Source: Ilumatobacteraceae bacterium (GTDB lineage Bacteria > Actinomycetota > Acidimicrobiia > Acidimicrobiales > Ilumatobacteraceae). Taken from it: a stretch of DNA of 21,883 nucleotides. A program made the translations under genes and the position numbers. The first letter of the stretch is position 1. Every line of letters begins with the position of its first letter. The DNA lies in contig JALRDI010000189.1 in assembly GCA_023257035.1 (NCBI GenBank), positions 1 through 21,883 on the forward strand, given 5' to 3'. Positions 14,832 through 20,701 of the stretch are shown here, in pieces. Below the pieces are notes generated by a model that saw only the letters and a list, made by a program, of their open reading frames with translations, was not told the DNA's origin and did no database searches.

Positions 14832-15911
14832 ATGGGTGACCTGCTCGAAACGATGATTGACGACTTGCAGCATCTTGTCGAGGCTGAGTCACCGTCAAAT
14901 GATCCTGAATTGTTGGCCCGCTCTGCCGAAGCAGTTGCCGACCTCATGGAACGGCATCTCGGCTCTCGACCAAATTTGATCGATGGCGGCGCAGGTCCGC
15001 ACGTTCACTGGAGTGGGGGCGGCACCTCAAGAGTTCTCATCCTCGGACATCACGACACTGTGTTCCCAGCGGGCACGCTTGCACAGCGGCCGTTTGCTGT
15101 GGCAGATGGCAAAGCAACCGGGCCAGGTGTGTTCGACATGAAGGCTGGAATCGTTCAGGCGATTCATGCGGTCGCATCGCTACGAGACTCCTCGGGTGTT
15201 GAGATTCTGCTGTCATGTGACGAGGAGGTTGGGTCTCTGACCTCGCGGGCGCTCCTTGAAGAGCGTGCGATGGCGTGTGGAACAGTTCTCGTGCTTGAGC
15301 CAAGCGGAGACGGCGGAGCATTGAAGACCGGTCGAAAGGGAACTGGCACATTTGAAGTGGTGATTGGAGGACGAGCCGCCCACGCCGGACTTGAACCACA
15401 TCGCGGGGTGAACTCACTCATCGAAGCTGCCCACCAAGTACTGACGATCGCAGCGTTTGCAAATGATGAGCAGGGCACGACGGTCACGCCAACGGTCGCT
15501 CACTCGGGCACGGCAGACAACGTGGTTCCCGCTGAAACTCGTATCCGAGTCGATGTCAGAGTCACCTCGGCAGAAGAAGCACATCGCATTGAGACCGCCT
15601 TCGCAAATCTGGTGCCGGTACACCCCGAGGCAACGGTTTTGGTCAACGGTCGAGTTGGTAGACCACCGATGCCAGAGTCAGCATCTGCTGAGCTCATGCC
15701 GCTCGCCATTGCCCACGACAGTTCGATCATTGGAGTTGCAGTTGGCGGAGGAAGTGACGGCAATTTCACCGCTGCATGCGGTGTCCCAACCCTTGATGGT
15801 CTCGGCGCAGTCGGCGGAGGAGCCCACGCCGATCACGAATTCATCGAAGTTGCAACGATGCCCGGGCGCGCCGAGCTCCTCGCTGCAATTATTGAAGCCC
15901 GAACGAACTGA
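14832..15911 (+). CDS. M20 family metallopeptidase, carboxypeptidase G2-like
   Basis: Zinc-dependent amidohydrolase/exopeptidase of 359 residues. All metal and catalytic positions of the M20A family are visible: GHHDTVF with H73 and D75, GPGVFDMKAG with bridging D102, CDEEVGS with general base E131 and E132, LEPSGDGG with E156, and the C-terminal GGGAHADHE with H332. The dimerisation (lid) domain runs about 165-280 and begins KTGRKGTGTFEVVIGGRAAHAGL. The closest style is glutamate carboxypeptidase, which releases C-terminal glutamate from folates or peptides, but M20 substrates cannot be read from sequence. No signal peptide, so cytoplasmic. The start is set by a -10-like TAGCGT at 7 nt; GTG 14823 is the alternative. 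Convergent with argG. Confidence 0.87.
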   Translation: MGDLLETMIDDLQHLVEAESPSNDPELLARSAEAVADLMERHLGSRPNLIDGGAGPHVHWSGGGTSRVLILGHHDTVFPAGTLAQRPFAVADGKATGPGVFDMKAGIVQAIHAVASLRDSSGVEILLSCDEEVGSLTSRALLEERAMACGTVLVLEPSGDGGALKTGRKGTGTFEVVIGGRAAHAGLEPHRGVNSLIEAAHQVLTIAAFANDEQGTTVTPTVAHSGTADNVVPAETRIRVDVRVTSAEEAHRIETAFANLVPVHPEATVLVNGRVGRPPMPESASAELMPLAIAHDSSIIGVAVGGGSDGNFTAACGVPTLDGLGAVGGGAHADHEFIEVATMPGRAELLAAIIEARTN

Positions 15912-15936
15912 ATTCAGCGACTCAGCGCTCAGTCGC
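15908..15936. terminator. Inverted repeats between M20 gene and argG, possible two-way terminator
   Basis: A perfect 10-base palindrome CTGAATTCAG (15908-15917) covers the M20 stop codon, and a hairpin with arms GCGACT (15917-15922) and AGTCGC (15931-15936) with an 8-nt loop covers the argG stop (15929-15931). No T-run follows in either direction, so efficiency as an intrinsic terminator is doubtful. Confidence 0.35.
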
Positions 15937-17257
15937 GATTCGGGTCAAGCTCAAGAGCCCCACCCTTGCCGAGTGCGCCTACCCGCCGATAGATGTCGAG
16001 CTTGTCTCGAGAGTCGGTGATATCGAGGTTGCGCATTGTGAGCTGGCCAATACGGTCGAGCGGACCGAATGCAGCATCTTCCACGCGCTCCATCGAGAGT
16101 CGATCGGGTTCGTAGGTGAGGTCTGGTCCGGTCGTATCGAGAATCGAATAGTCATCGCCTCGACGAAGTCGCAATGTCACCGAGCCGGTAATCGCTGAAC
16201 CAACCCAATTAAGGAGCGGCTGTCGAAGCATGAGGCTTTGTGGGTCAAACCATCGACCCTCGTAGAGCAGGCGACCAAGGCGACGGCCCATCGTGTGGTA
16301 ATTCTCAATGGTGTTCTCGTTGTGAATTGCAGACACAAGGCGCTCGTACGCGATGTGAAGTAACGCAAGCGCGGGCGCTTCGTAGATTCCGCGAGACTTT
16401 GCCTCAATGATTCGGTTTTCGATCTGGTCGCTCATACCGAGACCATGCCGCCCACCGATCGCATTTGCAGCAAGAACGAGCTCGACGTGGTTCTCGAAGG
16501 TCTTGCCGTTGATTTCGGTTGGCCAACCTTCCTCGAAGGTGATGGTGACATCCTCAGCAGCAATCTCGACGACTGGATCCCAATGGGCGACGCCCATGAT
16601 TGGAGCGACAATTTCCATTCCTGTTGACAACTCTTCAAGCGCTTTCGCCTCGTGGGTCGCGCCCCAGATATTCGCGTCAGTTGAATACGCCTTCTCTACA
16701 GAATCTCGGTAGGGGAGATTACGGGTTGTGAGGAATTCGCTCATGCCGGTTCGTCCGCCGAGTTGATCGACGAATGCGGCGTCAAGCCACGGCTTATAGA
16801 TCCGAAGCTTTGGGTTCACCATCAGGCCGTAGCGGTAGAAACGCTCAATGTCGTTGCCCTTATACGTTGAACCGTCACCCCAGATGTCAACACCATCATC
16901 TTGCATGGCTTGAACGAGCAACGTGCCCGTTACCGCCCGCCCGATTGGGGTGGTATTGAAATATGTGCGACCTGCCGTGCGGATGTGGAATGCGCCGCAC
17001 TGCAGCGCCATGAGACCCTCGCGAACGAGTTCGTCACGACAGTCGATCAACCGAGCAGCTTCCGCTCCATATTGCAGCGCACGGTCTGGAACACCGGAGA
17101 GATCCGGCTCGTCGTACTGTCCAAGATCTGCCGTATAGCAATAGGGGGTTGCTCCGCCCTCTCGCATCCATGCGACAGCTGCAGAGGTGTCAAGCCCACC
17201 CGAAAAGGCAATTCCGACACGCTCGCCGACAGGAAGCGTCATCAACACGTTCGACAT
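15929..17257 (-). CDS. argG: Argininosuccinate synthase, long E. coli type
   Basis: Joins citrulline and aspartate with ATP to argininosuccinate in arginine synthesis. 442 residues. The N-type ATP pyrophosphatase loop SGGLDTS is at 19-25 in LPVGERVGIAFSGGLDTSAA. Other segments are clearly of the E. coli type: LIDCRDELVREGL, QCGAFHI, RTYFNTTPIGRAVTGT, WGDGSTYKGNDIERFYRYGL, YKPWLD, KAYSTDANIWGATHEAK and IGGRHGLGMSDQIENRII. This differs from the ~400-residue type in Mycobacterium and most actinobacteria. ATG 17257 is chosen; the frame extends to 17644, but that part overlaps the neighbouring membrane protein gene in another frame. It lies alone, without other arg genes nearby. A TAGGTT 8 nt before the ATG suggests its own leaderless promoter. 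Confidence 0.95.
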   Translation of the reverse strand: MSNVLMTLPVGERVGIAFSGGLDTSAAVAWMREGGATPYCYTADLGQYDEPDLSGVPDRALQYGAEAARLIDCRDELVREGLMALQCGAFHIRTAGRTYFNTTPIGRAVTGTLLVQAMQDDGVDIWGDGSTYKGNDIERFYRYGLMVNPKLRIYKPWLDAAFVDQLGGRTGMSEFLTTRNLPYRDSVEKAYSTDANIWGATHEAKALEELSTGMEIVAPIMGVAHWDPVVEIAAEDVTITFEEGWPTEINGKTFENHVELVLAANAIGGRHGLGMSDQIENRIIEAKSRGIYEAPALALLHIAYERLVSAIHNENTIENYHTMGRRLGRLLYEGRWFDPQSLMLRQPLLNWVGSAITGSVTLRLRRGDDYSILDTTGPDLTYEPDRLSMERVEDAAFGPLDRIGQLTMRNLDITDSRDKLDIYRRVGALGKGGALELDPNRD

Positions 17258-17265
17258 GTCAAATG

Positions 17266-17271
17266 AACCTA
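17266..17271 (-). promoter_or_regulatory. Putative -10 element of argG
   Basis: On the minus strand TAGGTT ends 8 nt before the argG ATG. Its first three bases are the TAG stop codon of the upstream membrane protein gene (17271-17269), so the promoter would sit at the very end of that gene. Confidence 0.35.
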
Positions 17272-17709
17272 TCGCCGTTCTTCGTCGGGCCGTATTGCCA
17301 ATGGCGTGCCTACCCAAGAAGCAATTGAGGCACCTGCACCAGCGCAACCGAGAACGAGCTCGACAATGCCGAGTCTGGTGACCCGGCCAAGGTCGACTGC
17401 CCCAATGGCAACGGTGACCACACCTGCAACGATTCCGATCTGCCAGGTCCAACGTGACCCACCGATTGCAGCTGTCAGGGCGAGAAACGGTGCGATAAAG
17501 GGCGCAATGTTGATTGCGAGATTGCGACCGTTGGCGGGTGGTCCGAGCCACCACGTGCTGAGGCCAACCTGCCGGCTCGCTGCCCACACCGAAGCAAGTC
17601 CGACGACCACACCAATCCAAGTCAGGGTCACGACAGCTTTCCACCCGCCGCTCAGCGCGTTTTGGTGGCCACCGTTTGGAGGCGACGTTGCTGCGCTCGG
17701 CTGATCCAT
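17269..17709 (-). CDS. Small four-helix membrane protein, function unknown
   Basis: 146 residues with a polar, Pro/Asn/Gly-rich N-terminus (1-24) and four predicted membrane helices: about 25-44, 63-83, 87-105 and 113-134. A Trp-rich loop (STWWLGPPANGR, 51-62) separates helices 1 and 2, and the end is charged (RPDEERR). I do not recognise a family. ATG 17709 is backed by a -10-like TACACT 7 nt upstream, with no Shine-Dalgarno. It lies 11 bases before argG on the same strand and is divergent from the glycosyltransferase gene. An operon with argG is possible, but nothing in the protein suggests an arginine role. Confidence 0.75.
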   Translation of the reverse strand: MDQPSAATSPPNGGHQNALSGGWKAVVTLTWIGVVVGLASVWAASRQVGLSTWWLGPPANGRNLAINIAPFIAPFLALTAAIGGSRWTWQIGIVAGVVTVAIGAVDLGRVTRLGIVELVLGCAGAGASIASWVGTPLAIRPDEERR

Positions 17710-17716
17710 CGAGGTC

Positions 17717-17722
17717 AGTGTA
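17717..17722 (-). promoter_or_regulatory. Putative -10 element of the membrane protein gene (leaderless)
   Basis: TACACT on the minus strand ends 7 nt before ATG 17709. It shares the 66-base divergent gap with the promoter of the glycosyltransferase gene. Confidence 0.35.
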
Positions 17723-17761
17723 CGGGGTGCTGCTCGATCAGAATGAGGGCCAGTTCGTCGG

Positions 17762-17767
17762 TAACCT
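17762..17767 (+). promoter_or_regulatory. Putative -10 element of the glycosyltransferase gene
   Basis: TAACCT ends 8 nt before ATG 17776. A GAGG (17769-17772) only 3 nt from the ATG is too close to be a convincing ribosome site, so a leaderless start is favoured. Confidence 0.35.
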
Positions 17768-17775
17768 GAGGTCCT

Positions 17776-18519
17776 ATGAGTACGCCGTCTGCAACGATCG
17801 GATCACCTCCGATGTTGTCGATTTTCTACCCCATGTGGAATGAGGAGGAGTACATCGAACGGGCGATCGCGTATGGCCGTCGTTCATGTGAGCGCATGAT
17901 CGTTTCGGGAGATATCTCGGACTACGAACTCATCATTGTGAACGATGCGTCAACCGACGCAACCGCCGACATCGCTGATCGGTTGGCGAGTGATGACACA
18001 CGTGTTCGCGTCGTTCATCATCCGGTCAATCGAAAGCTTGGCGGGTCGATGCGTTCGGGGTTTGCCGCAGCAAATGGCGACATCGTGTTGTATACCGATG
18101 CTGACCTTCCCTTCGACCTCAACGAGTTGCCCCGGATCGTGCGTTTGCTGCGTGAATACGAAGCCGACATTGTCAGCGCATACCGATTTGACCGTACCGG
18201 GGAAGGAGCTTTGCGCGCCGTGTACACAACGGTGTACAACGCCCTCATTAAGGCCGCCTTCGGTGTACGGGTTCGTGACATTAACTTTGCCTGCAAACTC
18301 GTCAGCCGACGTGTTCTCGATGCGATTGATCTAAAGAGTGAAGGTTCCTTTATTGACGCCGAACTCATCATTCGGGCCCAGCGTGACGGATTTGAAGTCA
18401 TGCAGATGGGTGTTGACTATTTTCCACGAACCCGTGGTGAGTCAACGCTGTCTTCGCCGGCCGTAATTCAGAAAATGTTGTCCGAGATGTGGTCGCTACG
18501 ACGTGATCTGCGTCGGTAA
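17776..18519 (+). CDS. Family 2 glycosyltransferase (dolichyl/polyprenyl-phosphate sugar synthase-like)
   Basis: GT-A fold transferase of 247 residues. Seen: N-terminal LSIFYPMWNEEEYIERAI (nucleotide-binding start), YELIIVNDASTDATADIAD, the RVVHHPVNRKLGGSMRSGF helix, and the metal/nucleotide DxD motif D108-A-D110 in YTDADLPFD. Later come FACKLVSRRVLDAI and GSFIDAELIIRAQRDGFEV with VDYFPRTRGEST, typical of DPM1-like and undecaprenyl-phosphate sugar transferases. No membrane helix, so it acts at the inner face of the membrane on a lipid-linked acceptor. The exact sugar and acceptor cannot be read. The L,D-transpeptidase gene follows on the same strand after 110 bases with its own promoter, which makes an envelope role likely by context. 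Confidence 0.85.
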   Translation: MSTPSATIGSPPMLSIFYPMWNEEEYIERAIAYGRRSCERMIVSGDISDYELIIVNDASTDATADIADRLASDDTRVRVVHHPVNRKLGGSMRSGFAAANGDIVLYTDADLPFDLNELPRIVRLLREYEADIVSAYRFDRTGEGALRAVYTTVYNALIKAAFGVRVRDINFACKLVSRRVLDAIDLKSEGSFIDAELIIRAQRDGFEVMQMGVDYFPRTRGESTLSSPAVIQKMLSEMWSLRRDLRR

Positions 18520-18540
18520 CAGCGTGACTTCTCGCAAGAC

Positions 18541-18574
18541 CAACAGCATGAATCTTGTGCTGCCGATGCTGTTG
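18541..18574. repeat. 9-base inverted repeat overlapping the ldt promoter
   Basis: CAACAGCAT (18541-18549) and ATGCTGTTG (18566-18574) are perfect arms around a 16-nt centre. The right arm overlaps the -35 TTGATA (18572-18577). No T-run follows. It may be an operator or a terminator for the glycosyltransferase gene. Confidence 0.5.
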
Positions 18575-18600
18575 ATACCCTCCTGTTTGAATTTCATAAT
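18572..18600 (+). promoter_or_regulatory. Strong SigA-type promoter of the L,D-transpeptidase gene
   Basis: TTGATA (18572-18577) and CATAAT (18595-18600) are separated by exactly 17 nt; each hexamer matches the consensus at about five of six positions. This is the best promoter in the window. Predicted start near 18607 leaves a leader of about 23 nt without a strong Shine-Dalgarno. Confidence 0.6.
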
Positions 18601-18629
18601 GACGAACCCTGAAACCCCTCCCTCCCACA

Positions 18630-19697
18630 ATGCTTGATCGATATCGCCGATGGATCCCTGCTGCATTTGCGGCAGTGTTGTTGCTCGTCATTGTTGTGGT
18701 TGGCTCGACGTCTGGTGACGATGGAGCATCTGAATCCCCTGCGCCGGCTACCACCATGGTTCCTCAGACCACGACGACGTCGACGACTATTCCAAAGGTT
18801 CCTCTCACTCGAAATTTAGAGCGAGGCGTGACCGGCGATGACGTTGTCATGGTGCAGCAGCGACTTGCTGATATCGGATTCGATCCGGGGCCGATCGACG
18901 GCGTTGTCGGAACCTTGACGAAACAGGCGGTTTGGGCCTACGAGAAACTTGTGATGGGCATTCCTCGCGCCGATGCATCCGGAGTGGTGACTCCGGCGTT
19001 GTGGGATCGAATGCAGGAACCGTTAATGGTGCAACCTCGCCGTCCAACAGGTGGGCTGCAGAATCACACAGAGATTTACTTAGACGAGCAGGTACTCGTC
19101 GTCTTTCACAAAGATGTGCCGGCCCTCATCACGCACATCTCATCGGGTGAACTTGATGAATTCGGTGAACCGGCGCTGTATTGCGAGGTCGTCACTTACG
19201 ACACCGACTCTGACGGAGAGCTTCTTGAGGAACCCGTCACAAAAGAAATCTGTGCGTACTCAAAAACACCCGGTGGAGTGTTTACCTATCGACGCCTCGT
19301 TGAGGGCACGCGGAACGGGCCGCTCGGCGACATGTGGAATCCGGTGTACTTCAACTACGGAATCGCCGTTCATGGCGCACTCCAAGTTCCAGCCGAACCA
19401 GCCTCACATGGTTGTGTACGCATTCCGCTGCACATCTCTGAGTACTTCCAATCACTTGTTCAACTCGGAGAGTCGGTTCTGGTCTGGAACGGCGTAAGCG
19501 AGCCAGAAGACGTCACCTACGAGGAGAGCCTTCCAAGTTTTGACGGAAGTGTTCAGAACCCAAATCCGACAACGACCACCTCGACGACAACAACATCGAC
19601 GACCACCACAACAGTTGTTCCTACTACAACAGTTGAGCCGGTTGAGTCCTCGTCAACCTCGTCAACGACAACGAGCGTCCAGTCTGACGAGACCTAA
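18630..19697 (+). CDS. Secreted or membrane-anchored L,D-transpeptidase (YkuD) with peptidoglycan-binding domain
   Basis: Cell-wall enzyme that makes 3-3 cross-links or attaches molecules to peptidoglycan. 355 residues. Order: a short basic N-terminus (MLDRYRRW), one hydrophobic segment about 9-26 that is a signal anchor (no lipobox cysteine), a Thr/Ser/Pro linker (about 30-56), a peptidoglycan-binding type 1 domain (about 60-115, GVTGDDVVMVQQRLADIGF and DGVVGTLTKQAV), then a YkuD catalytic domain (about 140-290) with IAVHGALQVP and the active-site SHGCVR motif, H260 and nucleophile C262. A Thr/Ser-rich tail (about 305-355) ends the protein. ATG 18630 follows a strong promoter. The stop codon is part of a terminator-like stem. 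With the upstream glycosyltransferase it points to envelope building. Confidence 0.9.
   Translation: MLDRYRRWIPAAFAAVLLLVIVVVGSTSGDDGASESPAPATTMVPQTTTTSTTIPKVPLTRNLERGVTGDDVVMVQQRLADIGFDPGPIDGVVGTLTKQAVWAYEKLVMGIPRADASGVVTPALWDRMQEPLMVQPRRPTGGLQNHTEIYLDEQVLVVFHKDVPALITHISSGELDEFGEPALYCEVVTYDTDSDGELLEEPVTKEICAYSKTPGGVFTYRRLVEGTRNGPLGDMWNPVYFNYGIAVHGALQVPAEPASHGCVRIPLHISEYFQSLVQLGESVLVWNGVSEPEDVTYEESLPSFDGSVQNPNPTTTTSTTTTSTTTTTVVPTTTVEPVESSSTSSTTTSVQSDET
19567..19690 (+). repeat. Low-complexity ACA/ACC/TCG codon repeats in the transpeptidase tail
   Basis: This in-frame stretch encodes a tail made almost only of Thr and Ser with a few Val, Pro and Glu. Repeats such as ACGACCACC and TCGACGACA recur imperfectly. 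It may be a flexible, possibly glycosylated wall-spanning tail; its length could vary between strains. Confidence 0.7.
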
Positions 19698-19728
19698 CAA
19701 GGTCGAATGAGATTCACCTTGGGTTAGG
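19693..19728. terminator. Bidirectional terminator-like stem between ldt and rarD
   Basis: CCTAACAAGGT pairs with ACCTTG-gg-TTAGG: 11 base pairs, one 2-nt bulge and a 12-nt loop. The left arm contains the TAA stop of the transpeptidase gene. It lies between two convergent genes and is the best terminator candidate here, though no T-run follows, as is common in high-GC actinobacteria. Confidence 0.5.
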
Positions 19729-19744
19729 TTGAACTCGAGCATGT

Positions 19745-20662
19745 CTAACGCGCAACAGCGACGTCCGGATGTGGTTGGGTCCGGCTATTGCGAGCTCGCA
19801 GCACCGTTTCAACTGCAACAGCAACCAGCGCAAGCCAGACAATTGCAAAGCCGATGAACCTCGCAACGGTCATCGTTTCGCCGTAGGCAAGCCACCCCAA
19901 GCAGAAGTTGATGACGGGGACCATCCATCCGATTGGTCCAAGCAGGGTGAATGGCACGCGAGGGGCGGCATGCGCGAACAGCAGCAATGGGGCAGCGGTA
20001 ACGAGCCCTGTTGCCGCAAGGAGCACCCAGTCAAACCCGGACGCGATATCGCCGACTCCCCCTGAACGGGTGAGCGAGATGATGACGACGACGATTGCGA
20101 TCGGGAGCAAGGTCGTCACCTCGCCCGTAAGGCTGTCGATTGGGCCCAGTGGAACTCGTCGTTTTACCAACCCATAAAACGCCCAGCTGCCGCCAAGCGC
20201 GAATGAAAGCCACGGAATTTGTCCGTATGAGATTGTGAGAATTGTGATCGAAGTGATGACGAGCACCATCGCAAGTACCCGCATTGGGGTGAGACGCTCT
20301 CCAAGGACGACGACCCCAATCGTCATCGTGATGAGCGGTGCCAAAAAGTAGCCGAGAGCAGTCTCCAGCACCCGACCTGAGACAATCGCTCCGACGTAGG
20401 TCGACCAATTGACGACAAGGAGGGCTGCAGCGAGAAGTAGGAAGCGACGAACACTCGCATCTCGGATTGCGGTCACAACATTTGCCAGATGGCCACGTGA
20501 CGCAACCAGCGCCCACAGCACGACCACCGCAGCGATGACCCGCCAGCCAATCAGGTCTACAGCTGAGAACTCGTTCAACAACTTCCAGAACGCGGTGAGG
20601 CTGCCCCACAGGGCATACGCGATGACGGCTGAGCGCACACCGCTTTTCGAACGAGGATCCAT
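19745..20662 (-). CDS. rarD: EamA/RarD family transporter
   Basis: Inner-membrane permease of the drug/metabolite transporter superfamily with about ten helices. 305 residues from ATG 20662. It begins MDPRSKSGVRSAVIAYALWG, which matches RarD in having a short start and AY-WG in helix 1, followed by LIGWRVIAAVVVLWALV. The segment ALGYFLAPLITMTIGVVVLGERL and the later GQIPWLSFALGGSWAFYGLVKRRVP are also RarD-like, and the last helices follow LLGPIGWMVPVINFCLGW. RarD is named for chloramphenicol sensitivity; its true substrate is unknown. GTG 20668 is an alternative start, but TAGGTT ends 6 nt before ATG 20662. It is divergent from pgi with a gap of about 40 bases. Confidence 0.88.
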   Translation of the reverse strand: MDPRSKSGVRSAVIAYALWGSLTAFWKLLNEFSAVDLIGWRVIAAVVVLWALVASRGHLANVVTAIRDASVRRFLLLAAALLVVNWSTYVGAIVSGRVLETALGYFLAPLITMTIGVVVLGERLTPMRVLAMVLVITSITILTISYGQIPWLSFALGGSWAFYGLVKRRVPLGPIDSLTGEVTTLLPIAIVVVIISLTRSGGVGDIASGFDWVLLAATGLVTAAPLLLFAHAAPRVPFTLLGPIGWMVPVINFCLGWLAYGETMTVARFIGFAIVWLALVAVAVETVLRARNSRTQPHPDVAVAR

Positions 20663-20668
20663 GGCCAC

Positions 20669-20674
20669 AACCTA
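20669..20674 (-). promoter_or_regulatory. Putative -10 element of rarD (leaderless)
   Basis: TAGGTT on the minus strand ends 6 nt before ATG 20662 and directly abuts the alternative GTG 20668, so it favours the ATG. Confidence 0.35.
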
Positions 20675-20694
20675 TGCCGATGGTGGGTTCTCAG

Positions 20695-20700
20695 TAGTGT
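20695..20700 (+). promoter_or_regulatory. Putative -10 element of pgi
   Basis: TAGTGT ends 1 nt before ATG 20702 and 7 nt before the in-frame GTG 20708. If it is the true -10, the mRNA would begin at GTG 20708 and the ATG would not be transcribed. Confidence 0.3.
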
Positions 20701-20701
20701 C

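Noticed and set aside
17258..17644. argG frame extended upstream to 17644
   Set aside because: The extension overlaps the four-helix membrane protein gene in another frame and is Arg/Cys/Trp-rich antisense-like sequence; the ArgG family begins near ATG 17257.
19567..19640. Repetitive ACC/ACA tract as a non-coding repeat or recombination site
   Set aside because: It is in frame and gives the Thr/Ser tail of the transpeptidase.
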